64,000 nucleotides of DNA. Source: Nesterenkonia ebinurensis (lineage in GTDB: Bacteria > Actinomycetota > Actinomycetes > Actinomycetales > Micrococcaceae). Shown piece by piece: positions 15,536 through 23,157 of this stretch. Position 1 is the first letter of the stretch. Each line of letters opens with the position of its first letter. The notes under the pieces are model-generated. The model saw nothing but the letters and a program-made list of their open reading frames with translations, was not told the DNA's origin and did no database searches. Location: the NCBI RefSeq assembly GCF_008711175.1, contig NZ_VWNF01000011.1, forward strand, positions 186,001 to 250,000, in the 5' to 3' direction. The position numbers and the translations under genes are program-made.

Positions 15536-16099
15536 GTGGGTCAGACTATTGAGCAAGTGGTTCCTGTGGACGGCGAGGATGTGATCGTGATCCGTTCGGC
15601 CAGGCGCAAACGCACAGTCAGCGCGGAGATGGCCAACGGGACCCTGCGGCTGCGCGCGCCACTGCGGCTGAGCCTGCTGGAGGTCGAGAAGCACGCCCGG
15701 GCGTTCCGCAAACGGCTGACCGCCAGGCAGTCTTCGACCGGGATCTCCGACGCCGCCCTGCTTGAGCGCGCACAGGGGCTGGCTGCTCAGTACTTCGGCG
15801 GTGCAGTTCAACCGACCTCAGTGACCTGGTCGGCGCGGCAGCTGAGACGTTGGGGATCCACCAGTTCAGCATCCGGAAGCATCAGGCTGTCCGCCCGGCT
15901 GCAGAAGATGCCCGACTACGTGGTGGATGCGGTGCTGGTGCATGAGCTGGCGCATCTCATTGAGCCCGGTCACGGCCCGCGGTTCCAGGAGCTTGTGGCC
16001 CGGTATCCGCGCGCTACTGAGGCCGACGCCTTTCTGGCCGGGGTTTCCTGGTCGGATCAGCAGGGCAGTGATGGTCCCGGCGGCGGGGCGGACCTCTGA
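15536..16099 (+). CDS. YgjP-like (DUF45/WLM) zinc metallopeptidase
   Basis: A 187-residue protein with the zinc motif VHELAHLIEPGHGPRF, giving HExxH and a third His in the HGPxF element near residue 151. This is the DUF45/YgjP pattern. The N-terminal part is a basic beta-rich segment (IRSARRKRTVSAEMANGTLR) typical of the family. GTG 15536 is the likely start; the 49 codons upstream look non-coding and include the promoter region shared with the divergent ThiF-like gene. The substrate is unknown. A hairpin at 16115-16131 probably ends the transcript. Confidence 0.85.
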   Translation: MGQTIEQVVPVDGEDVIVIRSARRKRTVSAEMANGTLRLRAPLRLSLLEVEKHARAFRKRLTARQSSTGISDAALLERAQGLAAQYFGGAVQPTSVTWSARQLRRWGSTSSASGSIRLSARLQKMPDYVVDAVLVHELAHLIEPGHGPRFQELVARYPRATEADAFLAGVSWSDQQGSDGPGGGADL

Positions 16100-16114
16100 C
16101 CACGGGGTCCTGCG

Positions 16115-16131
16115 CGGATGCGGAGCATCCG
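16115..16131 (+). terminator. Short hairpin after the metallopeptidase gene
   Basis: CGGATGC-GGA-GCATCCG is a perfect 7-bp stem with a 3-base loop, starting 15 bases after the stop codon. There is no T-tract, as usual in GC-rich actinobacteria. It also marks the end of the core block before the acquired region. A second, weaker dyad (CCTACT with AGTAGG) follows at 16156-16176. Confidence 0.55.
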
Positions 16132-16192
16132 GGTAGCCGAGGTTCTGTGAACGCACCTACTTCTCACACGAGTAGGAAGGTGGGCCGACTGA

Positions 16193-16783
16193 GTGGGTCA
16201 GAACGAGCAGGAACAGGCAGCGGAGCCGTCGCAGCGGGCGGTGGTGTACGTCCGGATCAGCGATGATCCGGAGGGTGGCGAGTGTGGGGTGGATCGGCAG
16301 GAGGCTGACTGTCGCGCTTACGCAGCCGCTCACGGTTGGGAGATCACGGCGGTGTTCCGGGAGAATGACACGTCGGCGTTCAAGCAGCGCACGATCACGT
16401 TGCCGTCGGGTGAGCGGGTGCGGCGGGTGATCCGCCCGCAGTTCCGCGCCATGCTCACACACCTGGCCGACGGTCAGGCGCAGGTGATGATCGCCTACGA
16501 CCTGGATCGGGCGGTACGCGACCCGCGCGATCTTGAGGACTTGATCGACGCGAAAGTGCTGGCCGGGTTCACCGTCCGTTCGGTGACCGGCTCGCTGCGG
16601 TTAGACACGGACTCGGATGTGGCGATGGCCTCACAGATGCAGGTGCAGGCGGTGTGGCCTGCGGTTGTGGACGAGGACACTTGGCAGCAAGTGATGGATG
16701 TGCTCGATGCGCGGAAGCAGGCGCGGAAGGGGCTGATGCAGGAACGGGTCAAGTTGTCACCCACCCCTGCATCAGCCCCCTGA
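16193..16783 (+). pseudogene. Large serine recombinase, internally deleted and truncated
   Basis: Residues 15 onward read AVVYVRISDDPEGGECGVDR, with the catalytic Ser of serine recombinases. The resolvase domain continues with VMIAYDLDRAVRDPRDLEDL and ends at about TDSDVAMAS. The sequence then jumps straight to QAVWPAVVDEDTWQQVMDVL, which in intact proteins lies more than 100 residues later in the recombinase domain. It stops at residue 196, without the zinc ribbon and coiled coil. So an in-frame internal deletion and loss of the C-terminus are both seen. It cannot act as an integrase. Its place at the left border of the acquired region marks a former mobile element. Confidence 0.8.
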
Positions 16784-16816
16784 GCTGAGCAGTCGCAGAA
16801 TGCTGTTGAGCCGCCG

Positions 16817-17674
16817 TTATGTGCGAAGCCGGATTGAACGGTTACGTTCGTAGAGGGCGATACCTGCCGAGACCGAAACATTCAGTGATTCAATCTCAGG
16901 CGACATGGGGATTGCGTATCTGTGGTTTGCTATCGTGCCGAGTTCTTGGGATACACCGTGTCGTTCGCTGCCCAAAACTATCGCCATCCGTTCCGCGACA
17001 CCGCACGCGGATTCGAGGCGCTCCGTTGCATGTGCCGTCAGTGTTCCCACGTTGATCCGTTCGGTGAGTACATATTCAGCGAACTCGTCGAGGGTTGCGA
17101 GAACGATCGGAAGAGCGAACACAAGGCCTCTGCTTGCTCGGATCAGCCGTCGATCAAACACATTCCGCAATCCGCTTTCCAGGAGAACCAGTCCAGCGGT
17201 TCCGAAGCCCACCGATGTCCTGGTGATCGCACCAATATTGCCGACCAAACGCACGCCATCGAGCACGACGATGTCGCCTTGAGTTCCCGAAAGATCGCCA
17301 AGTTTCGCGGAGCTAGGCGCCTTCGCTAAGGCGAAAATGCGTGCCCGCTTCTCACCACCGAACAGGCCATCAACAACGTTGCGGGAAAGCGTGTGAGTTG
17401 GAAGAATTCCGTATTCGGATATTGTGTCGCTGATTGAGGGAAGCTGAAGCCCCTCGGTCATGTACAGACTGTCCAGCCGGACGTTGCTTCGTACCGCTTG
17501 CTCGATGTTCTCAAGGTCATCGATAAGGATCATCTTTGGCCTTGGCGAACGGTTGCGCAGGACATCGCCGATCCGGCGAGCAATGGGATGATGTGGGTCA
17601 TCGATGACCGCATGCTCTTCACCGGGACCGTTGCTGCGGTCGTGGAGCGAGGTTGTCTCGTGCATGCGCTCCAC
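16817..17674 (-). CDS. TsnR-type 23S rRNA 2'-O-methyltransferase
   Basis: A 285-residue SPOUT-family protein. The N-terminal third (ILIDDLENIEQAVRSNVRLDSLYM) matches the rRNA-binding domain of the TsnR/AvirB group. The SPOUT motifs are VLDGVRLVGNIGAITRTS (138-154), IVLGSERHG (232-240) and IPMSPEIESLNVSVSAGIAL (255-274), forming the trefoil-knot SAM site. Overall similarity to the thiostrepton-resistance enzyme, which methylates the 2'-OH of A1067 in 23S rRNA, is evident along the whole length. It would give resistance to thiopeptides by blocking their binding at the L11 site. The start may be GTG 17674 or ATG 17665. A divergent zinc-finger gene begins 71 bases away. Confidence 0.85.
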   Translation of the reverse strand: MERMHETTSLHDRSNGPGEEHAVIDDPHHPIARRIGDVLRNRSPRPKMILIDDLENIEQAVRSNVRLDSLYMTEGLQLPSISDTISEYGILPTHTLSRNVVDGLFGGEKRARIFALAKAPSSAKLGDLSGTQGDIVVLDGVRLVGNIGAITRTSVGFGTAGLVLLESGLRNVFDRRLIRASRGLVFALPIVLATLDEFAEYVLTERINVGTLTAHATERLESACGVAERMAIVLGSERHGVSQELGTIANHRYAIPMSPEIESLNVSVSAGIALYERNRSIRLRT

Positions 17675-17745
17675 GCTTCGGCATGACGCGACGTGAGAGT
17701 CAACTGCTAGACCCTCACGCGAGGGAAGCCCCTAGCGTCGCTGAC

Positions 17746-18171
17746 ATGGATGACTCGCCCGAGAACCGTCCGCCGACCAATCAAGCGGCCCGCAAGCTGC
17801 GCGTGCCTGTGGCGCTTGTGGCACGGCTGGCTGGGATCGTCGGGCAGGCGATGGAGCATCGACCTGAAACGCTCGCGCCCTATCTCAACGCGGCCGAGCA
17901 GTCGGGGCAGGCGTACGCGTCCCAATCGCTGTGGTGCGAAATCGCTCACGAGGAGCAAGGCGTCGCGGAGGTATGGAGCCGAATCCGACGCGGTGACGTA
18001 AGCGATCCGATAGCAGCGCGGCATGCATTCATGCTGCTGCTCGCGTTGGATGGGTGGTCAAGAGTTAAGGTGTGTGATCATCCACGGTGTCGTCGTGCTT
18101 TTGCGGATGCGACGAACGCGGTCAGCAGACGAAGATGCGCCAGGCACACTCGCCAGCAATCGCGTGCGTAA
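17746..18171 (+). CDS. CGNR-like zinc-finger protein
   Basis: A 141-residue protein with an N-terminal helical part and a C-terminal Cys cluster, VKVCDHPRCRRAFADATNAV followed by RRRCARHTRQ. The C-x4-C spacing and preceding residues resemble the CGNR zinc finger, but the signature CGNR itself reads CARH, with a His. It probably binds nucleic acid and acts as a regulator. ATG 17746 gives the usual start; a longer frame extends into the divergent tsnR-like gene and is less likely. The MerR gene converges on it 27 bases downstream. Confidence 0.55.
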   Translation: MDDSPENRPPTNQAARKLRVPVALVARLAGIVGQAMEHRPETLAPYLNAAEQSGQAYASQSLWCEIAHEEQGVAEVWSRIRRGDVSDPIAARHAFMLLLALDGWSRVKVCDHPRCRRAFADATNAVSRRRCARHTRQQSRA

Positions 18172-18198
18172 TTTGGCTCATCGTTCCTGGACATGGCG

Positions 18199-19059
18199 TC
18201 ACTCCCATGTGGCCTGTGTCGGGTCAACACCGTGAGCTGCGGCGTTGGCGAAAATCACGTCTCGCAGCCACACGCTCATACCCGGCTCCCACCGGTCGAT
18301 GTTCGCGGCGAATCGTTCGTCCTCGACATACATGCGTCCCAAGACAGAGTGCATCGAGTGCGAACAGGCGAACAACTGATCGATCGAGCCTCGGTGAGCT
18401 TCGGCAAGCCGGTTTGCCTCGACAGTTCCCGGGGCAACGCCAGCCCGCTTCGCTTCGACCAATTCACGCTGGACGGCTTCGCCCTGGTCGTGAACCCTAG
18501 CCCGCTCCGCTGCCGAGAGATGCGCCACGTTCTGCTCGAACTGACTCCATTCGTGCGAGTCTCCCCACCGCTCGTAGGCCTCCTCCGCCCATTCCGGCCG
18601 CCAGTCCTGCCCGAAGATCTCCGCCTGCTCTCGCATCGAGAGCCGTGTACCCGTCTCGCGGGCAGCTAGGAGTCGATCAATACCGACTGCCATTTCGGAG
18701 AGCCGACCGATTCGGTCGCCAATGATCTGTCTCTGTTGACGGAGTTGCTGATCCTCGTCAACAGTCGGGTCATCCAAGATTTCCTGAATGCTCGCGAGAC
18801 TGAATCCGAGTTCTCGATAGACGAGCACACGATGAATCCGACTGATGTCATCGGCATCGTAAGTCCGGTAGCCGGAATTCGACCGAGTCTTAGGAACTAC
18901 CAGGTCGATGTCATCCCAGTGGTGGAGCGTCCTCACACTCACGCCGACCAACGCGGCGGCGTCGCCGACAGACAGCGCTTCAATGTCATCGGAGGGGACG
19001 GAGACTGCGCTCGAACGAGTCATCCACGGCATCATCGACTCAGGTGCGTTCATGCTCAT
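18199..19059 (-). CDS. MerR-family regulator with TipAS drug-binding domain
   Basis: A 286-residue protein. The MerR helix-turn-helix covers residues 28-56 (ALSVGDAAALVGVSVRTLHH) with the following RELGFSLASIQEIL segment, then a coiled dimer helix. Residues about 141-275 match the TipAS domain of the Streptomyces TipAL protein, including ACSHSMHSVLGRMYVEDERF. TipAS binds thiopeptides such as thiostrepton and activates transcription. Cys232 matches the first of the two TipAL cysteines, but the second, which forms the covalent drug bond, is Val239 here. ATG 19059 has GAGGAGG eight bases upstream. With the TsnR-like gene 524 bases away, a thiopeptide-responsive circuit is likely, perhaps with a reversible ligand. 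Confidence 0.88.
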   Translation of the reverse strand: MSMNAPESMMPWMTRSSAVSVPSDDIEALSVGDAAALVGVSVRTLHHWDDIDLVVPKTRSNSGYRTYDADDISRIHRVLVYRELGFSLASIQEILDDPTVDEDQQLRQQRQIIGDRIGRLSEMAVGIDRLLAARETGTRLSMREQAEIFGQDWRPEWAEEAYERWGDSHEWSQFEQNVAHLSAAERARVHDQGEAVQRELVEAKRAGVAPGTVEANRLAEAHRGSIDQLFACSHSMHSVLGRMYVEDERFAANIDRWEPGMSVWLRDVIFANAAAHGVDPTQATWE

Positions 19060-19482
19060 CGGGCAGACCTCCTCACCTCTCCATTCTGCCGTCTCGCTCT
19101 CGACTCTTGCCAACCCAGCCAAGACTCCACGGCGCAGGCGCAGCGGCCGGTTCACGCACAACGACCTCACAACCGCCATAACGCACTCCTGCGGTCCCAT
19201 CGCCGACCAGCAGGACATCTCACCGCAACACGTCCGCCGCAAACCCACCCCGCGAACCGCTGACATGCCACGCCGCTCAGTCTCCGCTGTTCAGCACCCA
19301 TCCACAGTGATACCCCCAAGAGAACTGCCCCGTACCCCCGAGTCGCTATCTGCATGGGCGGCACAGGCAGCACACCAATCCGGGTCGCGACGGACCTGCA
19401 CGCACTCTGTGATGCCCGTCTACACTCGCGTAGTCTGCGTCCGTTCTTTCATTTCTTGCACGAACACCTGATGTGGCGTCGT
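19060..19482. other. 423-bp gap, no gene recognised
   Basis: It holds the leader of the MerR gene at its left end. Open frames on both strands are short, of odd composition and resemble no family I know. It may be the residue of a lost gene. Confidence 0.4.
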
Positions 19483-20541
19483 TCACGGCCTGCGGGCACG
19501 TGTTGCGAGGTCGGTGAGCAGCCTGCTGTACTCTCTGGGTTTCTCGAAATGGAATCCGTGCCCGGTATGGACGCGTTCGAGGGTGCTGTTGGTGATCAGG
19601 TCGTTCGCGCGAGTAGCATCGTCATTGGTCATCGCGCCTTCGAGAATGCCTGCGCCCGTAAGACGCCAGTTGGCGTGGACAACTGTCGCCGGTTGGGTAA
19701 TGCGGGCGAGCGCGTCGGCCTGGTCGAAGCCTTCCAGCCAGGTGCGTTCGTAGAAGGCGTCGGCGAATGCGGGATCGAAAGCGTGCATGTGCGCGTACGA
19801 CTCGTTCGTCACAGGCGGCAGAAACCACAGCCTTAGTGGTTCGTCTGGGCGGGTGGTGCGTCGTTTCCGGGCGTAGCGGACGATGCCGTCTCGTCCTCGG
19901 CCAAAGTAGCCGAGCCACGCGTTGTGAGCGATGTACCAGCCCGCGAAGTCCGTCTCCACGTCCTGCAACAGGAAATCGTGGGCGGGCACGGCGAGGTCGA
20001 TGTAGTTGAACTGAGTGGCGTAGCGTTCACCCTCGGTTGAGAAGAACGGCGTGTCCTCAAAGAGCACGGCCGAGACGAGGTGGGGTTCCTCGGCGGCGAC
20101 CCAGGCCGCGACCAGCCCGCCGGAGGAGTGTCCGCTCAAGATGACCGGACCTTCGGCGACGGATTCGATGAAGAGAGCGATGTCCGCGCCGACCTGATGA
20201 ACGGTGTAACAGCCGGGCGTGCGGTCGGAGTCGCCGTGTCCGGCGATGTCGACCGCATAGACGTGGAAGTGCTCCGCCAGCGCGGGCAGCACACGGTCGT
20301 AGCTCTGCCTCGCTGACCCCTGAGCGTGCAGCAGCAACAACGAGGGGCCGGAGTCCGGCCCCTCGGAGTAGGCGAAAGTCGTGCCGGTTCGCAGAGTGAT
20401 CCGCTTATCCCGGAAACCCGCACGGTTGGCTCTGGCCGCATCCCGTCGTGCATACGTCAGGTTGTTCCCCGCGTATCCGGCCGCGGCGGCTCCTCCGACG
20501 GCGGCAGTCGTTCCGGCGATGCCCAAGATCGTCCCCCACAT
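19483..20541 (-). CDS. Alpha/beta-fold hydrolase
   Basis: A 352-residue protein. The N-terminus carries a Gly/Ala-rich membrane-like segment (ILGIAGTTAAVGGAAAAGYA) that may anchor it. The hydrolase domain then runs with the oxyanion strand SLLLLHAQGSARQSY, the nucleophile elbow ILSGHSSGGL (Ser in GHSSG at about 152), and the catalytic His in VHTGHGFHFEKP near the C-terminus. This is a typical esterase or hydrolase of unknown substrate. ATG 20541 is preferred because the longer frame runs across the promoter of the divergent AbrB-type gene. The short 57-bp divergent region has CATG repeats that may regulate both genes. Confidence 0.8.
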   Translation of the reverse strand: MWGTILGIAGTTAAVGGAAAAGYAGNNLTYARRDAARANRAGFRDKRITLRTGTTFAYSEGPDSGPSLLLLHAQGSARQSYDRVLPALAEHFHVYAVDIAGHGDSDRTPGCYTVHQVGADIALFIESVAEGPVILSGHSSGGLVAAWVAAEEPHLVSAVLFEDTPFFSTEGERYATQFNYIDLAVPAHDFLLQDVETDFAGWYIAHNAWLGYFGRGRDGIVRYARKRRTTRPDEPLRLWFLPPVTNESYAHMHAFDPAFADAFYERTWLEGFDQADALARITQPATVVHANWRLTGAGILEGAMTNDDATRANDLITNSTLERVHTGHGFHFEKPREYSRLLTDLATRARRP

Positions 20542-20580
20542 CGGTTCTCGCTTCTCTTTCCTGTCGCCCTCTCGCGCACC

Positions 20581-20613
20581 GCTTATGACATGTATAACAT
20601 GTTTATCATGCAT
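20581..20613. promoter_or_regulatory. CATG-rich operator and -10-like box in a divergent promoter
   Basis: The region contains ACATG-TATAA-CATGT, then TTATCATGCATGATGATG, so several CATG half-sites are spaced at 8-10 bases. TATAAC at 20593-20598 resembles a -10 box directly before the possible start codons of the AbrB-type gene, which would make its mRNA nearly leaderless. Autoregulation by that protein is an inference from position. Confidence 0.4.
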
Positions 20614-20874
20614 GATGATGAGAGTGGTGTCGTCAACGGCCCCGAGGGGCGGAAGTTCTACGGATCGGTGACGGTCGGTGAGCGCGGGCAGGTCGTCATC
20701 CCCGCGCAGGCGCGCCGTGACCACGGCATCGGAGCGGGCGACAAACTCATCGTCCTGGGAAGTGATGAGGGCATCGCCCTGATGGGCGTCGAACGTCTGA
20801 TGGAGACCCTCAGCGCGTCCACGACCCTCTTGAACACGCTGCGCGAGCAGACAAGTTCGGAAGCAGACCGATGA
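20599..20874 (+). CDS. AbrB/MazE/SpoVT-type DNA-binding protein
   Basis: A protein of 91 residues. After a short N-terminal stretch comes the swapped-hairpin DNA-binding fold: GSVTVGERGQVVIPAQARRD, then IGAGDKLIVLGSDEGIALMG. The RGQVVIPAxARxxxGIxxGD pattern is diagnostic. A C-terminal helix follows. The start may be ATG 20599 or ATG 20608; neither has a good ribosome-binding site. Its TGA overlaps the ATG of the membrane protein (ATGA at 20871), so the pair is coupled. This arrangement, AbrB regulator plus small membrane protein, suggests that the regulator controls its own operon and perhaps the divergent hydrolase. Confidence 0.85.
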   Translation: MFIMHDDESGVVNGPEGRKFYGSVTVGERGQVVIPAQARRDHGIGAGDKLIVLGSDEGIALMGVERLMETLSASTTLLNTLREQTSSEADR

Positions 20875-21326
20875 GCGGGCGACCAGAGAAACCCGTCGTT
20901 CGTCGCCCGTGGCACGTGTGGCTCGTCTCGATCATCGTGTTCGCGCTCTACGTCGGCGGAGCACGCGACTACCTGCTGATCCTCATGAATGACACCGACT
21001 ACATTCGCGGGCAGTTCGGTCAAGGTGGGGTCATCTACTTCGCCGACTATCCGGTGATTCTCCGTATCATCTGGGCTGTCAACATCCTCGGAGGGCTCCT
21101 CGCCCCGGTACTGCTCATCGCACGCAACCGATGGGCGTTCCCGGTCGCTGTGACCTCAGCATCTGCGCAGGTCGTGCTGCTCATCGCGACCTTCGCCTTG
21201 CTGAACCGATGGGCGATGCTGGGCACCGTCACCTCCTGGTTCGACATTGGCATCGGGATTGTAACGGCGCTCTTTGCGGGATACTGCGCGGCATTGCGCC
21301 ACCGCCTGAATCCCGAACGTCAGTAG
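20871..21326 (+). CDS. Four-helix small membrane protein
   Basis: A 151-residue protein with four hydrophobic segments: VWLVSIIVFALYVGGA, ILRIIWAVNILGGLLAPVLL, FPVAVTSASAQVVLLIATFA and WFDIGIGIVTALFAGYCAAL. It resembles small membrane proteins often called sugar transporters without direct evidence. Starts at the ATGA overlap with the AbrB-type gene. A perfect 9-bp hairpin at 21325-21360 follows its stop. The function is unknown. Confidence 0.7.
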   Translation: MSGRPEKPVVRRPWHVWLVSIIVFALYVGGARDYLLILMNDTDYIRGQFGQGGVIYFADYPVILRIIWAVNILGGLLAPVLLIARNRWAFPVAVTSASAQVVLLIATFALLNRWAMLGTVTSWFDIGIGIVTALFAGYCAALRHRLNPERQ

Positions 21327-21360
21327 ACTGAAACCGCGCACACGCGCAAGATTTCAGTCT
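21325..21360 (+). terminator. Terminator hairpin after the AbrB-membrane operon
   Basis: AGACTGAAA (21325-21333) pairs perfectly with TTTCAGTCT (21352-21360). The interior CGCG...CGCG can extend the stem. It begins within the last bases of the stop codon of the membrane protein gene. Confidence 0.75.
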
Positions 21361-21666
21361 CGCGGTGATCCAAGACGCATGATCCAGCCGGTTGGGCAAG
21401 TCCCACCGAAGGCATCCATCGGAGCCAGGGAGCAAATGAGCCACAATCGCGGGGGCAGAACGGCCAGTACCTACTACCCCGCCAGCCAGTCCCAGACTAG
21501 CCACGCCCAATCCTCACAAGGCGCAAAAGTAGTTCGCGTCCCGATTGCCCCCTACAAGTCGCGCGGCGGCCCCTCACGATCGCGTATCGGCTATCTGTTC
21601 TCGTTGGGCCATCTGAACACCTTCCATGACATCTGCGGGGGATACACCAGATGGAGGGCCCCACAG
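21361..21666. other. 306-bp gap, no gene recognised
   Basis: A plus-strand frame of about 100 codons covers it, but it has no ribosome-binding site, no known motif and runs into the kinase gene on the other strand. I see no RNA structure beyond the hairpin at its left edge. Confidence 0.35.
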
Positions 21667-22629
21667 TTATTCGAGGCGCCGTAGCGCCGTCTCGATAGCG
21701 ACCTCGACCCGGGAAGTCATGCCCGGCACATCGACGGGACGGCGCCCTGCGACCTGACTACGGATCCACTTCGGCTGGGTGTCGTCATGGTGCAGCAGGG
21801 CATACAGATCCCACCACGGATCGAGAATCACTCCGGCGATCGACTCATAGAGCAACCGAAGCTGCTCCGACCACTCTGGCGAGTAGAGCACCGCCAAATA
21901 TCGCCGACAGTGCCCGATGTCAATCGCGGGCGACCCTCGATGGATGCTGTTCCAGTCGGTCAGCCCGGTGATTCTTCCGCGCGACCACAAAATGTTGACA
22001 GGCAGGAAGTCCCCGTGCAGAAAGACGGCAGTGTCGGTTGGTGGTGGCGCCGCCATGACACCAAACGCCGCTTTCCACACATCCGGCTGCTGTGCCCCGA
22101 CCGGCACCTGAAGCCCGTCGAGAGGAGCGATCCAAGAATCGGTCCAAGGATTGAATGTCTTCGCGGGCAGGTCGAGGGAATGCAGCAAGACGGCAATCTC
22201 CGCGATCCTCGTCATCCAGGACCGAGGTTCCACCGGATTGAGGTCCACATGTCCCGGCAACCGTGTCATCAGCAACGATGGCGCACCCCCGGTCGAAGTA
22301 CCGGTGACATCAGTAGCCAGGATTCTGGGAACCGGGAGCCCGCTTTCCGCCACCACGCGAAGGTTGGCGATCTCGTTCTCCAAGGCCCCTACCAGTCCGA
22401 ACCCGCCCGGGTACTGCCGAAGCACGACCAACGTTCGCTTCCCACCTCGCTCGACAGTCAGCCGATGCACGGCGGAGGAGACGCCACCGGTCAATCGGCG
22501 ATAGCCAACAATGCGACTGCCCCGACCCATCGACGCTGCAACCCAGGCGAGAGTCTCCTCGGAGGGCCGACGCTGCCGGAACTCGCCATCCCTCCAGTCG
22601 CCGTCGGTCATGAGCCCAAGTCTATTCAC
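21667..22629 (-). CDS. APH-family phosphotransferase (kinase fold), copy A
   Basis: A 320-residue protein of the aminoglycoside/choline kinase fold. The N-lobe has YRRLTGGVSSAVHRL (nucleotide loop) and a Lys-equivalent in LVVLRQYP. The catalytic block is VFLHGDFLPVNILWSRGRIT, the HGDxxxxN Brenner motif, followed by the metal-binding LTDWNSIHRGSPAIDIG. Such proteins phosphorylate a hydroxyl group of aminoglycosides, homoserine or other small molecules; the substrate cannot be named. The start is GTG 22629 with AGGG upstream, or ATG 22611. It lies in the acquired region, with a related gene (23158-24048) on the same strand. Confidence 0.82.
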   Translation of the reverse strand: MNRLGLMTDGDWRDGEFRQRRPSEETLAWVAASMGRGSRIVGYRRLTGGVSSAVHRLTVERGGKRTLVVLRQYPGGFGLVGALENEIANLRVVAESGLPVPRILATDVTGTSTGGAPSLLMTRLPGHVDLNPVEPRSWMTRIAEIAVLLHSLDLPAKTFNPWTDSWIAPLDGLQVPVGAQQPDVWKAAFGVMAAPPPTDTAVFLHGDFLPVNILWSRGRITGLTDWNSIHRGSPAIDIGHCRRYLAVLYSPEWSEQLRLLYESIAGVILDPWWDLYALLHHDDTQPKWIRSQVAGRRPVDVPGMTSRVEVAIETALRRLE

Positions 22630-23157
22630 CAGGGCCCTGAGTCGATATGGGTTTAGTGACTAGCGCCAGAGGCAGTGACCCGGCTGCTGGATGGCCGTCA
22701 CCATCTGGAACGGTTCGCAATAGAGCAGGTGAGCGAGGTGGACTACCTGATCACCTAGAGGAACAACGAGTTCGCTCCCTGCCCCTTCTTCGCGGACCTT
22801 CTGGGCGAAACCCTCGACCAGCTCACGGCCTGGGCGAACACGCTGGCCACCGTGCGCTCACAGTGAAGGTCCAGGTTTCCAATCTCGAGACGCTCGTGCT
22901 TTTTCCGCTGCGCGGCGTGGCTCACGGCGACTCTCACGCGGGCATCGTGAGCATTGCGCTGCGGGTTGACCGCGCACATCCTGAACTGATCACGATGGGC
23001 ATGGCCGGCTCCAAGCTCGCTGACCAGCAACGCCAGGCGTTCCTGCTTGTGCCGCCTATCGAAGTGCAGCGAGGATGGCACGCCCGACTATGACGCACTT
23101 ACACGATCCGGATCTGGCTGCGGAACTGCCGCCGAGACCACTAGCGGAGTCCTTGCG
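22630..23157. other. 528-bp stretch of decayed coding sequence
   Basis: The plus strand encodes protein-like fragments in shifting frames, for example LERFAIEQVSEVDYLIT, then a stop, then NNEFAPCPFFADLLGETLDQ. A later frame gives GVAHGDSHAGIVSIALRVDR. The reverse strand also has a 108-codon frame (22755-23081) with an Arg/His-rich look. I cannot assign any of these to a family. It looks like one or more dead genes between the two kinase genes. Confidence 0.4.

Noticed and set aside
15389-15811. Long overlapping starts for the ThiF-like and YgjP-like genes
   Set aside because: The extensions overlap each other head to head; ATG 15367 with AAGGAG and GTG 15536 give non-overlapping genes with normal lengths.
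16193-16783. Intact integrase for the acquired region
   Set aside because: The recombinase domain is internally deleted and the C-terminus is missing, so it is called a pseudogene.
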